Positions 47,991 through 59,726 of a DNA stretch of 64,000 nucleotides are shown one piece after another. Below the pieces are notes generated by a model that did no database searches, was not told the DNA's origin, and saw only the letters and a program-made list of their open reading frames with translations. Position numbers and translations under genes: made by a program. Source of the stretch: Siculibacillus lacustris (GTDB lineage: Bacteria; Pseudomonadota; Alphaproteobacteria; Rhizobiales; Ancalomicrobiaceae); assembly GCF_004328075.1 (NCBI RefSeq), contig NZ_SJFN01000016.1, positions 48,527-112,526 on the forward strand, given 5' to 3'. Numbering within the stretch: position 1 is the first letter of the stretch; each line of letters begins with the position of its first letter.

Positions 47991-48662
47991 ATGGGGACGA
48001 TCGAACCGGCCGGCGGGCCCGCCGCCACCGACCTGGCCGACGGCCTGACGCGCGGCGCCGACGATCGCGTGCGCTGCTGGTGGCCCGGCGCCGATCCGCT
48101 CTACGTCGCCTATCACGACGAGGAATGGGGCCGGCCGGTCGCCGACGACCGCCGCCTGTTCGAGAAACTCTGCCTTGAGGGCTTCCAGTCCGGCCTGTCA
48201 TGGCTGACCATCCTGCGCAAGCGCGAGGCCTTCCGCCGAGCCTTCGCCGACTTCGACGCCCGCGCCCTGATCGAGTTCGACGACGCCGATCGCGCCCGCC
48301 TTCTCGCCGACGCCGGCATCGTCCGCCACCGCGGCAAGATCGAAGCGGTTCTGACCAATGCCCGGCGCTGCCTCGAGCTGGTCGACCGTGAAGGTTCGCT
48401 CGCCGCCTTCGTCTGGCGCTTCGAACCCGATCCTGCGAGCCGGCCGGCCCGCCTGACCAGGGCTGCCGCGTCGGCCCTCGCGGCGACGCCCGAATCGACC
48501 GCGCTGTCCAAGGAATTGCGCCGCCGCGGCTGGGCCTTCGTCGGGCCGACCACCTGCTACGCCTTCATGCAGTCGATGGGGATCGTCAACGATCACCTCG
48601 AGGGCTACGCGTGCCGCGACGCGGTCGAGGCCGAGCGCGCCCGCTTCGTCCGCCCGCGCTGA
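47991..48662 (+). CDS. tag: DNA-3-methyladenine glycosylase I
   Basis: Base-excision repair enzyme that removes 3-methyladenine. 223 residues, about 30 longer than E. coli Tag because of an N-terminal extension. The zinc-snap residues appear as the Cys in RCWWPGAD, the His in YHDEEWG, and the His and Cys of NDHLEGYACRD. The recognition and active-site helix is FEKLCLEGFQSGLSW. GGGGAGGG precedes the ATG. Single gene after the cheZ terminator. Confidence 0.93.
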   Translation: MGTIEPAGGPAATDLADGLTRGADDRVRCWWPGADPLYVAYHDEEWGRPVADDRRLFEKLCLEGFQSGLSWLTILRKREAFRRAFADFDARALIEFDDADRARLLADAGIVRHRGKIEAVLTNARRCLELVDREGSLAAFVWRFEPDPASRPARLTRAAASALAATPESTALSKELRRRGWAFVGPTTCYAFMQSMGIVNDHLEGYACRDAVEAERARFVRPR

Positions 48663-48799
48663 CGCATTCTCGCGCCGCCCGGGTCCCGCGACGCGGCGCT
48701 TTGTCTTTGCCCGCGCCCTTCGCCATAGTGGCGCCGCCGGGCGGGCTGCGACTCGCGTCGGCGCGCCCGCCCTTGATGACGCAACCGAAGTCGGACCTC

Positions 48800-49654
48800 A
48801 TGTCGGATTCCCGCTCGCCGCTGCCGCCCGCTCGCCCCGCTCCGACGCCCGCCGCGCCGGACCGTCGCGGCTTCGTGGCCGGCGCGCTCGCCACGGTGTG
48901 GGCCGTCGCCGTCGGCGCGCCGCGCCCGGCCCGCGCTCAGGACGCCGACGCCTCCGACCCGCGGCTCCTCACCGAGACGGTGACCTTCCAGGCCCGCAAA
49001 CAGGTCTACAAGGGCCTCCTGGTGCGCCCGCGCGGCGGCGCCAAGCGGCCCGGCCTGCTGTTGATCCCCGACCAGCGCGGCCCCAATTCGTTCTTCCGCC
49101 AATTGGCCCGCCGCTTCGCCCTCGACGGTTTCGTGGTGATGGTGCCCGATCTGCTGTCGCCCTACACCCTGACCCAGGAGAATTCCGACGAGGGCCAGAA
49201 CATCCTCGCCCGGATCGTTCCCGCCGAGCATCTCCTGGTGCTCGACGCCGCCGCCGATCTCCTCCAGCACCATCCCGACTGTTCCGGCGCGATCGCCGCC
49301 CTCGGCTTCGTGTGGGGCGGCTCCTTCGCGCTGCAATTCGCCCTGAGCGGGACGCGGGTCAAGGCGGCGGTCGCCTATTACGTGCAGCCGCCGTCGCCCG
49401 ACCGCGCCGCCGAATTCAAGGTGCCGGTGCAGTTCCATTGGGTCGAGGGCGATCCGCGCAGCGCCCCGGCGCTCGAGGCGCTGGAGAAGCGGATGATCGG
49501 CGCCGGCCGGGTGTTCGAGGCCTTCGTCTATCCGGACACCCAGAGCGGTTTCGCCTCCGAGCCGAATTCGCGCCGCTTCAACAAGACCGCCGCCGATCAC
49601 GCCTACGACCGCAGCCTGTTCTTTCTGAAGCGCTGGGTGGTCACCGGCCCGTGA
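48800..49654 (+). CDS. Tat-exported dienelactone-hydrolase-like protein, catalytic residues changed
   Basis: 284 residues. A twin-arginine signal (DRRGFVAGALATVWAVAVGA, cleavage near ARAQDAD) is followed by an alpha/beta-hydrolase domain of the DLH family. Where active enzymes have GxCxGG, this one reads GFVWGG, with Val171 for the nucleophile; where they have the catalytic His (YPGxxHxF), it reads YPDTQSGF, with Ser249. The acidic residue in VEGDPRSAP may remain. It is therefore probably not a classical hydrolase. An ATG 24 bases upstream (48776) is an alternative start; neither has a strong ribosome site. Confidence 0.8.
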   Translation: MSDSRSPLPPARPAPTPAAPDRRGFVAGALATVWAVAVGAPRPARAQDADASDPRLLTETVTFQARKQVYKGLLVRPRGGAKRPGLLLIPDQRGPNSFFRQLARRFALDGFVVMVPDLLSPYTLTQENSDEGQNILARIVPAEHLLVLDAAADLLQHHPDCSGAIAALGFVWGGSFALQFALSGTRVKAAVAYYVQPPSPDRAAEFKVPVQFHWVEGDPRSAPALEALEKRMIGAGRVFEAFVYPDTQSGFASEPNSRRFNKTAADHAYDRSLFFLKRWVVTGP

Positions 49655-49658
49655 GGCT

Positions 49659-51137
49659 TCAGCGCAGCGGCGCGCCGATCGGATCGGCCAGCCGCCACAG
49701 TGCATAGGTGTCGACCACCCGCCCGCCGGCGACCCGGTCGATCGTGCCGAGGTTTTCCACCGAGCGGAAACGGTCGCGATAGGCGTCGATCGGATCGCGC
49801 CGGACCCGCGCCACGTAGAGCGCCGGCTGGGCCACCAGCGCCGGATCGGGCGGCGGCAGATAGGTCCAGCGAGCCCGCTCGCCGAGTTGCAGCACGCGCT
49901 CCGGCCCGAGCCGCAGCGCGAACTGGCCGACCGTCGCATAGGTCGGCACGGCGATCCATGCCGCGCCCACCGCCCGCGCCCGCGCGTCCACGGCCGCCGC
50001 GAAGGCGTCCCAGCCGCGCATCTGGGCGGTCGGATCGCGCTCCGGCGACAACACCAGGATCGGCAGGCTGGCGTGGACATAGAGCAGCGCACCGAGCCCG
50101 AAGCCGATCGGCGCCACCGCCGCCGCGAGTTTCCGCAGCCGGAGCTGCGCCGGCCCGAGCTCGCCGACCGCCGCCGCCGCCATCCAGGCACCGGCCGCAT
50201 AGAGCGGCGCCGGCCAGTTGCCCTCGATGCCGCCGTGCAGCGAATGGAACAGGAGATAGGCGAGGAACGGCAGCGAGGTGGCGAGCGGCAGGGCCCGCAG
50301 CGCCTCGCCCGCCCGCCAAGCGCGATACGCGCGACGCGACCCGAGCCCGACGAAGGGCACCATCGGCAGGCCGATCAGCAGCATCTGCACGCCGAGGAAT
50401 TCGAAGAGCTTCTCCGGCCGGAGCCCGTGCGGCACGGTGCGGCCGAACTGTTTGGCGAAGGACATCCACTCGTGCGCGGCGTTCCAGGCGATCACCGGCG
50501 CGAACAACGCCAGCGCCAGCGCGCCGCCCGCCCACAATTGCCACGAGCCGAACCACCGCCGCTCGGAGCGCACCCCCGCCAGCCACACCAGCATTCCGAG
50601 CCCGAGGAACAGCACCGAATATTTCGACGCCAGCCCGAGGCCCGCGGCCGCCCCGACCACCAGCCACCAGCCGGGTTCACGCGACGCGGCGAGCTCGGCC
50701 AGCGCCCACAATGTCACCCCCCAGAAGAACACCGAGGGCGTGTCGGGGGTGATCAGCACCGATCCGGCGCCGATCAGGATCGTCGCGTTGAACCACAGCA
50801 CCGCCCGGGTCGCGATGGTCGGCCCTTCGGCGAGCGCCACCGTCCGCCACAGGAGGAGCGAGCCGACCAGGGTCGAGCTAGGCGCGAACAACCGCATGCC
50901 CAACGTGCCGTCGCCGGCGATCACCCGGCCCGCCCGGATCACCCAGGCGACCATCGGCGCATGGTCGTAATAGCCGGCCTGCAGGGTCGTCGACCACAGC
51001 CGGTAATAGGCCTCGTCGTCGGTCGAGCCGGCGACCGCGGCGAACACCAGCCGCACCGCGGTCAGCATCAGCAGCGCCGCGATCAGCCGCCGCGGCGGCA
51101 GCCGGGGCACCGCCGGAGACGTCACCGCCGCGCTCAC
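49659..51137 (-). CDS. GT39/ArnT-like membrane glycosyltransferase
   Basis: 492 residues with about ten membrane helices. The N-terminal periplasmic loop holds the catalytic-type motif DDEAYYRLW and the segment GYYDHAPMVAWVIRAG, as in dolichol-phosphate-mannose and ArnT-like transferases of the PMT_2 family. A soluble C-terminal region follows residue ~380. It probably moves a sugar from a polyprenyl-phosphate carrier to a lipid or protein outside the membrane. The GTG start overlaps the stop of the upstream GT2 gene (GTGA), so the two act together: one makes the lipid-linked sugar, the other transfers it. Confidence 0.86.
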   Translation of the reverse strand: MSAAVTSPAVPRLPPRRLIAALLMLTAVRLVFAAVAGSTDDEAYYRLWSTTLQAGYYDHAPMVAWVIRAGRVIAGDGTLGMRLFAPSSTLVGSLLLWRTVALAEGPTIATRAVLWFNATILIGAGSVLITPDTPSVFFWGVTLWALAELAASREPGWWLVVGAAAGLGLASKYSVLFLGLGMLVWLAGVRSERRWFGSWQLWAGGALALALFAPVIAWNAAHEWMSFAKQFGRTVPHGLRPEKLFEFLGVQMLLIGLPMVPFVGLGSRRAYRAWRAGEALRALPLATSLPFLAYLLFHSLHGGIEGNWPAPLYAAGAWMAAAAVGELGPAQLRLRKLAAAVAPIGFGLGALLYVHASLPILVLSPERDPTAQMRGWDAFAAAVDARARAVGAAWIAVPTYATVGQFALRLGPERVLQLGERARWTYLPPPDPALVAQPALYVARVRRDPIDAYRDRFRSVENLGTIDRVAGGRVVDTYALWRLADPIGAPLR

Positions 51138-52252
51138 TTGCGCCAGGTCAGCACCGACGAGGCGGCGTAGTTGAACACCGAACTCATCACCGCTCCGGCG
51201 AAGCCGGCCAGCCACAATCCGGAATGCATCTCGAACAGCCAACTCGCCACGCCGACGTTGGCCAAGGTGCCGAGCGAACACACCACGTAGAAGGTGACCA
51301 GCCCGACCAGGAAGCTGAAGCCCGAGAGCCGGCGGTCGCGATAGGTCAGCTGGTTGTTGAGCACGAAGTTCCAGGTCATCGCCACCATGGTCGCGGCGAA
51401 CTCGGCCCAGGAGAAGCGCATCAACAGGCCGTGGTAGAACACCTTGAGCGCCGCCAGATGGATCACTACGCCCGACGCGCCGACCGCCAGGAACATCAGG
51501 AAGCGCACCGGCACCAAGCCGCCGGACAGTTTGGAGAACAGGAGCCCCAGATATTCGGCGGTCACCAGACTGTCGAGCTTGGATTCCCCGGCCTGGCGCT
51601 CGCGGAAGGTGAAGGGCACTTCGACGGTCTTCAGCGGCTCCGGATTGGAGGCGACGATGTCGAGCAGGATCTTGAAGCCCTCGCGTGACAGACTGCCGGC
51701 GATCGCCTCGACCTTCTCCCGGCGCAGCATGAAGAAGCCGCTCATCGGGTCGCCGAGTTCGATGTGGAGGAAGCGCCGGGCGAGCTTGGTCGCCGTCTCG
51801 CTGCCCCATTGGCGGATCGACGACAATCCGCTGCCCGACGAGCCGCCGTCGACGTAGCGGCTGCCGACCACCAGCTCGGCGCCGTCGCGGATCGCCGCGA
51901 GCATGGTCGGCAGGATCGTCTCGTCGTGCTGGAGGTCGGCGTCCATCACCGCGACGATCGGCGCGGCGCTGGACAGGATCCCCTCGATACAGGCGCCGGC
52001 GAGACCGCGCCGGCCGACGCGGCGCAGACAGCGGACCCGCGGTTCGCGCTGCGCCACCGCCTTGGCCACCGACGAGGTGCCGTCCGGGCTGTCGTCGTCG
52101 ACGAAGATCACTTCCCAGGCGATTCCGTCGAGCGCCAGCGTGAGCAGCCGCACCAGTTCGGGAACGTTGGCACTCTCGTTGAAGGTCGGCACCACGATCG
52201 ACAGTTCCGGAGCGGTCGGTGGAACCGGGGCGGCCTGAATTGCGAGCTCCAT
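51134..52252 (-). CDS. DPM1-like glycosyltransferase 2 fused to GtrA domain
   Basis: 372 residues. The N-terminal ~240 residues form a GT2 domain: LSIVVPTFNESANVPEL, EVIFVDDDSPDGTS, VMDADLQHDE (DxD metal site) and MSGFFMLRREK. The C-terminal ~125 residues are a four-helix GtrA-like domain (RFLMFLAVGASGVVIHLAAL). It likely transfers a sugar from a nucleotide to undecaprenyl phosphate, and the GtrA part may flip the product. The start is the ATG at MELAIQ; weak ribosome site. Confidence 0.89.
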   Translation of the reverse strand: MELAIQAAPVPPTAPELSIVVPTFNESANVPELVRLLTLALDGIAWEVIFVDDDSPDGTSSVAKAVAQREPRVRCLRRVGRRGLAGACIEGILSSAAPIVAVMDADLQHDETILPTMLAAIRDGAELVVGSRYVDGGSSGSGLSSIRQWGSETATKLARRFLHIELGDPMSGFFMLRREKVEAIAGSLSREGFKILLDIVASNPEPLKTVEVPFTFRERQAGESKLDSLVTAEYLGLLFSKLSGGLVPVRFLMFLAVGASGVVIHLAALKVFYHGLLMRFSWAEFAATMVAMTWNFVLNNQLTYRDRRLSGFSFLVGLVTFYVVCSLGTLANVGVASWLFEMHSGLWLAGFAGAVMSSVFNYAASSVLTWRK

Positions 52253-52421
52253 GGGGCAGATCGCCTCTCGATCGACGGCGGGGGGACGTGCGGCGCAACG
52301 ATATCGGACGGCGCGCCGAGGAGACGGCGACCCGCGGGCGCTTGATGTGGGCGTACCGTGGCGGAATTGTGGGGAGGTTTCAATCCTCTGTGCGGCTTTT
52401 GCAGGGCTTCTCGCGCCAGCC

Positions 52422-52516
52422 CCCGCGACCACGGGTCGCGGGCGACGGTCGGCGGTGCTTGTCGCGCCCGGCGATCCGGTCTAGGAACCTCTCGCCCGCC
52501 TTCGCCGCGGGCTTTT
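52422..52516 (+). promoter_or_regulatory. Two hairpins in the hisS leader, second terminator-like
   Basis: CCCGCGACC-ACG-GGTCGCGGG (52422-52442) is a perfect 9-bp hairpin. GCCCGC-N7-GCGGGC followed by TTTT (52494-52516) looks like a weak intrinsic terminator 30 bp before the hisS ATG. No leader peptide with a histidine-codon run is seen. The divergent 294-bp gap (52253-52546) holds no other recognised feature. Confidence 0.4.
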
Positions 52517-52546
52517 CGTGTCGGCGACGTGACGAGGCAGGGACCC

Positions 52547-54064
52547 ATGGCAAACGAAGCGAGATTGAAGGCGCGCAAGCCCCGCGGCTTCGTCGATCGT
52601 GGTCCCGACGACGTCAAGGCGACCGAGGCGATGCTCGCCGCGATCCGCGCCGTCTACGAGCTCTACGGCTTCGAGGCGGTCGAGACGCCGCTCGTCGAAT
52701 ACACCGACGCGCTCGGCAAGTTCCTGCCCGATCAGGACCGTCCCAACGAGGGCGTCTTCTCACTCCAGGACGACGACGAGCAGTGGATGAGCCTGCGTTA
52801 CGACCTCACCGCGCCGCTCGCCCGCTACGCCGCCGAGAACTGGGCGGTGCTGCCCAAGCCCTATCGCAGCTACCGCTGCGGCTGGGTGTTCCGCAACGAG
52901 AAGCCCGGCCCGGGCCGTTTCCGCCAGTTCATGCAGTTCGACGCCGACACGGTCGGGACCGGATCGGTCGCGGCGGATGCCGAGATCTGCATGATGATGG
53001 CCGACGCCATGGAAGCGGTCGGCCTGAAGCGCGGCGACTATGTGATCAAGGTCAACAACCGCAAGGTCCTCGACGGCGTGATGGAGGCGATCGGCCTCTC
53101 CGGCGACGAGAACGCCGGGCGGCGTCTGTCGGTGCTGCGGGCCATCGACAAGCTCGACAAGTTCGGCCCCGACGGCGTCCGGCTGCTGCTCGGCGCGGGG
53201 CGCAAGGACGAGAGCGGCGACTTCACCAAGGGTGCGGGACTGACGGACGAGCAGATCGAGCCGGTCCTGATGTTCGTCGGCGAGCCGTGGTCGGCCGATC
53301 TGGTGACCAAGCTCACGGCCCTCTTCGCGGAACGCGGCGTCGAAGGCCTGCGCGAACTCCAGGACATCGAAGCCCTGGTGGCAGCCGGCGGCTACTCCGA
53401 CCGCATCCGCATCGACCCCTCCGTCGTCCGCGGCCTCGAGTACTACACCGGCCCGGTCTACGAGGCCGAACTGACCTTCGAAGTCCCCAACGACGACGGC
53501 CAGATCGTCCGTTTCGGCTCGGTCGGCGGCGGCGGGCGTTACGACGGCCTCGTCTCGCGCTTCCTGCCCGAACCGGTGCCGGCGACCGGCTTCTCGATCG
53601 GCGTATCGCGGTTGATGTCGGCCCTGAAGGCGGTGAACAGCCCGATCCTGGCCGACGCCGCCGATCTCGGCCCGGTCGTGGTGCTGGTGATGGACAAGGA
53701 TCAGGCCGGCAACTATCTCAATCTGACCAAGCAGCTGCGCGACGCCGGCATCCCCGCCGAGATGTATCTCGGCTCTTCCGGCATGAAGGCCCAGATGAAA
53801 TACGCCGACCGCCGCAAGTCGCCTTGCGTCGTCATCCAGGGCTCCAACGAGCGCGAGGCCGGCGTCGTCCAGATCAAGGACCTGATCGAGGGCGCCAAGG
53901 CCGCCGAAGCCTACAAGTCCAACGCCGACTACAAGGCCGCCCGGCCCGCCCAGGTCGAAGCGCCGCTCGTCGGAACCGCGGAGACCCCCGGTTTCGTCGA
54001 GGTCGTCGCCGACATCTGGCAGAGCCACGGCGGCATCTTGCGCAAGCCCGCCGCCCGTTCCTGA
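52547..54064 (+). CDS. hisS: Histidyl-tRNA synthetase
   Basis: Class II aminoacyl-tRNA synthetase, 505 residues, of the alphaproteobacterial type. Motif 2 is seen as [20 protein letters not shown], the histidine-specific part as [17 protein letters not shown], and motif 3 lies near [13 protein letters not shown]. The anticodon-binding domain covers ~405-490. The ATG is chosen because conserved sequence begins there; GGACCC precedes it. It is the first gene of hisS-hisZ-hisG, 24 bp before hisZ. Confidence 0.95.
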   Translation: MANEARLKARKPRGFVDRGPDDVKATEAMLAAIRAVYELYGFEAVETPLVEYTDALGKFLPDQDRPNEGVFSLQDDDEQWMSLRYDLTAPLARYAAENWAVLPKPYRSYRCGWVFRNEKPGPGRFRQFMQFDADTVGTGSVAADAEICMMMADAMEAVGLKRGDYVIKVNNRKVLDGVMEAIGLSGDENAGRRLSVLRAIDKLDKFGPDGVRLLLGAGRKDESGDFTKGAGLTDEQIEPVLMFVGEPWSADLVTKLTALFAERGVEGLRELQDIEALVAAGGYSDRIRIDPSVVRGLEYYTGPVYEAELTFEVPNDDGQIVRFGSVGGGGRYDGLVSRFLPEPVPATGFSIGVSRLMSALKAVNSPILADAADLGPVVVLVMDKDQAGNYLNLTKQLRDAGIPAEMYLGSSGMKAQMKYADRRKSPCVVIQGSNEREAGVVQIKDLIEGAKAAEAYKSNADYKAARPAQVEAPLVGTAETPGFVEVVADIWQSHGGILRKPAARS

Positions 54065-54088
54065 CGCCGAACCCCGGGAGATCCCGTC

Positions 54089-55414
54089 ATGGCGCCCCGC
54101 CGTCCCCAAGGCTTCACCCCCGCCGGCACGCCCTACCAGCCCGGCGCCCGCGCGCCGCACGCCGACAAGATGGTGGCGATGCTCGCCGAGGCCGGGATCG
54201 CCACGCCCGACGACCTCGCCGAGGCTCTGGCGCTGCTCGCCGGCGAGGACGACGACGACGCGTTGGCCTCCGCCGACCCGACCGCGCAGCTGATCGCCCT
54301 GTTCCAGGGCGAGGTCGACGCCGAGATGGTCGAGCCGGCGATCCTCCTGCCCGCCGATCTGTTCCTCGACACCGCCGGCGAGGAGATCCGCCGCCGGCTC
54401 TACCTCACCTCCGACGTCGACGGCCGCGAGCTCTGCCTGCGCCCCGACTTCACGATCCCGATCTGCCGCCACTATCTCGAGGCCGGTGAACTCGGCCGCG
54501 AGGCGGCGCTCGGCTATTTCGGCCCGGTGTTCCGCCAGAGGGGCGACGAATCCGGCGAGTTTCTCCAGGCCGGCATCGAACTCTTCGGCAACACCGACCG
54601 CGCCGCCGCCGACGCCGACGTGGCGGCTCTCGCCCATCGCGCCGCCGGCCTGTTCGGGCTCGAGGAACCGATCGTCAAGATCGGCGACGAGGGCCTGTTC
54701 CTCGCGCTGCTCGATGCCCTCGGGCTCGCGCCGCCGCTGCGCCGCCGCCTGCGCGGCCAATTCGGCGACCCCGCCCGCCTCGCCCGCACCATCCGGCGGC
54801 TGGCCGGCGAAGACGCCGGCGACATCGTCCGCCATGCCGGCTTGCTCGGCGCGCTGGCCGGGGCCGAACCGGAAGCGGCGCGTCAGGTGGTCGAAGACCT
54901 GATCGGCCTCGCCGGCATCCGTGCCGTCGGCGGCCGCACCGCCCACGAGATCGCCGAACGCTTCCTCGAACGCGCCGCGCTCGGCGCCGACAAGGGCTTC
55001 ACCGCGGCGACCGCGACGGTGCTCGAGCGCTATCTGGCGATCGAATGTTCGCCCGACCGCGCCGTCGACGCCCTCGACGCCTTCCAGCGCGACACGGGTC
55101 TCTCCTTCGGGCCGGCCCTCGATCTCTTCGCCGCCCGCAACGACGCCTTCCGCGACTGCGGCCTCGATCTCGACCGGCCGATCTTCTCGGCCCATTTCGG
55201 CCGCAACCTCGACTACTACACCGGCTTCGTCTTCGAGATGCGTGATCCCGAGCGCACCGACGATCGACCGGTGATCGGCGGCGGCCGTTACGACGGCCTG
55301 CTCGAGCGCCTGGGGGCCTCGGCGGCGGTGCCGGCCTGCGGCTTCTCGATGTGGCTCGATCGCCTCGGCGTCGCCGGCTACGGTCTCGAACCGCAACGGG
55401 AGGAACGGGCGTGA
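54089..55414 (+). CDS. hisZ: ATP phosphoribosyltransferase regulatory subunit
   Basis: A HisS paralogue without charging activity that activates HisG and mediates histidine feedback. 441 residues. It keeps the class II fold ([69 protein letters not shown]). The N-terminal ~90 residues include an acidic, Asp-rich insert (GEDDDDAL). The start ATG is preceded by GGGAGA. Its end overlaps hisG by GTGA. Confidence 0.93.
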   Translation: MAPRRPQGFTPAGTPYQPGARAPHADKMVAMLAEAGIATPDDLAEALALLAGEDDDDALASADPTAQLIALFQGEVDAEMVEPAILLPADLFLDTAGEEIRRRLYLTSDVDGRELCLRPDFTIPICRHYLEAGELGREAALGYFGPVFRQRGDESGEFLQAGIELFGNTDRAAADADVAALAHRAAGLFGLEEPIVKIGDEGLFLALLDALGLAPPLRRRLRGQFGDPARLARTIRRLAGEDAGDIVRHAGLLGALAGAEPEAARQVVEDLIGLAGIRAVGGRTAHEIAERFLERAALGADKGFTAATATVLERYLAIECSPDRAVDALDAFQRDTGLSFGPALDLFAARNDAFRDCGLDLDRPIFSAHFGRNLDYYTGFVFEMRDPERTDDRPVIGGGRYDGLLERLGASAAVPACGFSMWLDRLGVAGYGLEPQREERA

Positions 55415-56382
55415 GCACCGATCGCCTCGTCATCGCCGTTCCCTCCAAGGGTCGGCTGCAGGAAAACGCCAACGCCTTCTTCGAACGCGCCGGCCTGCCG
55501 GTGCTGCAGCCCGGCGGCGCCCGCAACTATCGCGGCCGCCTCGGCGGCATCGACGACGTCGAGATCGCCTTCCTCTCGGCCTCCGAGATCACCCGCGAGA
55601 TCGCCGTCGGCAACGTCCATCTCGGCGTCACCGGCCTCGATCTGGTCCAGGAGACCGTGCCGGCCTGGGCTCAGAAGGTCCACCTCGTCACCGAACTCGG
55701 CTTCGGCTTCGCCGACGTGGTGGTCGCCGTGCCGATGGCCTGGATCGACGTCGCCACCATGGCCGACCTCGCCGACGTCGCCGCCGAGTTCCGCGCCCGC
55801 CACGGCCACCAGCTGCGCATCGCCACCAAATATCTGAACCTCACCCGCCGCTTCTTCGCCGAGCACGGCATCGCCGACTATCGCAACGTCGAGAGCCTCG
55901 GGGCGACCGAAGGCGCGCCGGCGTCCGGTGCCGCGGAAGCGATCGTCGACATCACCACCACCGGCTCGACGCTCGCCGCCAACGATCTGAAGATCCTGTC
56001 GGACGGCGTCATCCTGAAGAGCCAGGCCCATCTCGTCGCCTCGCGCAACGCGGCCTGGTCCGACCTCGCCCGCGCCCAGGCCCGCACCATCCTCGATCGC
56101 GTCGCCTCCGAAGCCCGCGCCCGTCGCACCCGCGAGGTCCGCACCCGCCTCGACGACGCCGCCGGCGCGCTCGCCGCGGTCGCCGCCCTCGGCGCCACCG
56201 CGCCCTTCGGTCTGCCGGCCGCGGGCGGACCCTTGACCCTGCACGTCCCGAGCGCCCGCGTCGCCGCGGTCGCCGATCTGCTGCGGGCGCGCGGCGCCGC
56301 GACCGTCACCGTCGCGCGACTCGATTGGGTCTTCGCCGCCGACGCCGAGATGGCCGACGCGCTGGAGGCGGCTCTGGGGTGA
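55411..56382 (+). CDS. hisG: ATP phosphoribosyltransferase
   Basis: First enzyme of histidine synthesis, joining ATP and PRPP. 323 residues, longer than the ~230 of short-form HisG that pairs with HisZ, but similar to the ~325-residue rhizobial form. Family blocks: [45 protein letters not shown] and [20 protein letters not shown] (PRPP-binding). The C-terminal ~110 residues are Ala-rich and may be a lineage-specific regulatory domain. GTG start inside the hisZ stop. Confidence 0.94.
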   Translation: MSTDRLVIAVPSKGRLQENANAFFERAGLPVLQPGGARNYRGRLGGIDDVEIAFLSASEITREIAVGNVHLGVTGLDLVQETVPAWAQKVHLVTELGFGFADVVVAVPMAWIDVATMADLADVAAEFRARHGHQLRIATKYLNLTRRFFAEHGIADYRNVESLGATEGAPASGAAEAIVDITTTGSTLAANDLKILSDGVILKSQAHLVASRNAAWSDLARAQARTILDRVASEARARRTREVRTRLDDAAGALAAVAALGATAPFGLPAAGGPLTLHVPSARVAAVADLLRARGAATVTVARLDWVFAADAEMADALEAALG

Positions 56383-56398
56383 GGACGCCTTCGGCGCC

Positions 56399-57805
56399 TC
56401 ACGCTGCGCGTTCGGCGATGCAGCGGTTGCGGCCGCTCTCCTTGGCGCGGTAGAGCGCCCGGTCGGCCCGCTCGAGCAGCGCCTCACCGCTCTCGCCGTC
56501 CCGCCACTCGGCGAGCCCGGCGCTCGCCGACACCGTCAGATCGAGTCCGATCAGACGGATGCGTTCGACCGCGCCGCGCAGGCGCTCGGCGAGCCGCATC
56601 GCATCGTCCAACCCCGTCTCGACCATCAGCACCACGAATTCCTCGCCGCCGAAGCGGCCGAGAATGTCGGTCTCGCGCAGATTGGCCCGGAGGCAGGTCG
56701 CGACCCGGGTCAGCACCCGGTCGCCGACCGGATGGCCGTGGCGGTCGTTGATGTGTTTGAAGTGATCGAGGTCGACGAAGGCGGCGGTCAGCCGATGGCC
56801 GCCGCGGCGCGCCCGCTGGATCTCCTCGTCGAGACGGGTGGTCAGGAAGCGGCGGTTGCCGACCCCGGTCAGGGGATCGGTCAACATCAGCTGTTCGAGC
56901 TGGGCGGTGCGCCGCGCCACCTCCTGTTCGAGTTCGCGATTGGCACGGGCGAGCAGCACTTCCGAGCGCTTGATCGCGGTGACGTCGGTTGCCGAGGCGA
57001 TCAGTCCGAGGAAGGTCCGGCCGTCGTCATGGCGCGGCAGGATGCGTTCGAGCACCCAGGCCCAGGTGCCGTCGGGCCGCCGCAGGCGATATTCGGTCTC
57101 GGCGGGGCGCGGATCGGCGATCACCGCGGCGAGCAGCGCCTCGTAGCCCGGCCGGTCCTCGGGATGGACGAAGGCCAACCAGTCGCAGCTCTCCGCGCCG
57201 CGTTCGTCGATGCCGACGAACGCCGGCCAGGCGCGATTGACGTAGCCGCGGTTGCCGTGGGGATCGCAGACCCAGATCAGCGTCGGCGTATAGTCGGAGA
57301 TCAGGCGGAAGCGCCGTTCGGTTTCCCCCAGCGCCCGGATCAGCACCCGCTCGACCAGCGACACGCCGATCAGCGGCGTCTCGGCTTCGGCCTCCGGCTC
57401 CGCGCGGCCCTGCAGCGCCGTGGCGATCTTCCGGTCGGAGACCAGGATGTGCGACACCAGCCAGGTGGTGAGGAACTCCAGCACCTCCTCGGCGACGTCG
57501 GCCTGCATCAGGTCGCTGCGCCGGGCGATCTCGCGGACCTTGGTCTCGAAGGCGCGATGGGACTGGCAGTGGCGGTCGAACTCGGCATCGGCCAGGGCCA
57601 CGCCGATCATCAGCCGCTCTTCGTCGGCGAAATGTTCGCCCGCGTAGCGCATCAGATCGGTGAGCAGGGCTTCGGCCTGCGGTAATTTGCCGCCGTCGGT
57701 GATCGTCGCGGCGAGCGCGTTGACGAGATCGACCAGCCGCCGATGTTGCGCATCGACGGCGGCGATCCCGATCTCGAAGCTGGGGTTCCAATAGAAGAAC
57801 GGCAC
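56399..57805 (-). CDS. Hemerythrin-PAS-GGDEF diguanylate cyclase
   Basis: 468 residues in three parts. A bacteriohemerythrin domain (1-130) has all seven iron ligands in place (H21, H58, E62, H79, H83, H119, D124). A PAS/PAC domain lies at ~165-285 (YTPTLIWVCDPHGNRGYVNR). The GGDEF domain at ~305-465 has an intact GGEEF at 386-390 and an RxxD inhibitory site (RETD, 377-380). It should make c-di-GMP in response to oxygen or its redox state. It is soluble, with no membrane helix. It converges with hisG and lies downstream of groEL on the same strand beyond a terminator. Confidence 0.92.
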   Translation of the reverse strand: MPFFYWNPSFEIGIAAVDAQHRRLVDLVNALAATITDGGKLPQAEALLTDLMRYAGEHFADEERLMIGVALADAEFDRHCQSHRAFETKVREIARRSDLMQADVAEEVLEFLTTWLVSHILVSDRKIATALQGRAEPEAEAETPLIGVSLVERVLIRALGETERRFRLISDYTPTLIWVCDPHGNRGYVNRAWPAFVGIDERGAESCDWLAFVHPEDRPGYEALLAAVIADPRPAETEYRLRRPDGTWAWVLERILPRHDDGRTFLGLIASATDVTAIKRSEVLLARANRELEQEVARRTAQLEQLMLTDPLTGVGNRRFLTTRLDEEIQRARRGGHRLTAAFVDLDHFKHINDRHGHPVGDRVLTRVATCLRANLRETDILGRFGGEEFVVLMVETGLDDAMRLAERLRGAVERIRLIGLDLTVSASAGLAEWRDGESGEALLERADRALYRAKESGRNRCIAERAA

Positions 57806-57937
57806 CGCGCCCCTCCTCTGGACCCGACACCGTGGTGCGCCACGGGGGTCTCGGCAGGGAATGGGCCATGATCGCAGCGAGACCTGTCGTTTCCGTTACG
57901 AAGTCGCCGATTTGTGGAAGTTCGCGTTTCCGACGCG

Positions 57938-57967
57938 AAAAAGGCGGCCCCCCGGGGGGAGCCGCCT
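57938..57967 (-). terminator. Terminator of the groESL operon
   Basis: AGGCGGC pairs with GCCGCCT around a C5/G5 inner stem; on the minus strand a T5 run follows. It lies 62 bp after the groEL stop. Confidence 0.88.
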
Positions 57968-58029
57968 CTCTCGGTGTTCGGAAGGTGAGGATCCGAGATC
58001 GTCGCCCCCGGGATCGGGGACGGCGGGCC

Positions 58030-59679
<1,650 letters not shown>

Positions 59680-59726
59680 CTACTCCGGATGAGGAAGGGG
59701 AATGCGGGAGCGCGAAGGGCTCGGCG

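Noticed and set aside
52340..52546. A histidine-codon leader peptide for attenuation
   Set aside because: The candidate short frames contain no run of CAT/CAC codons.
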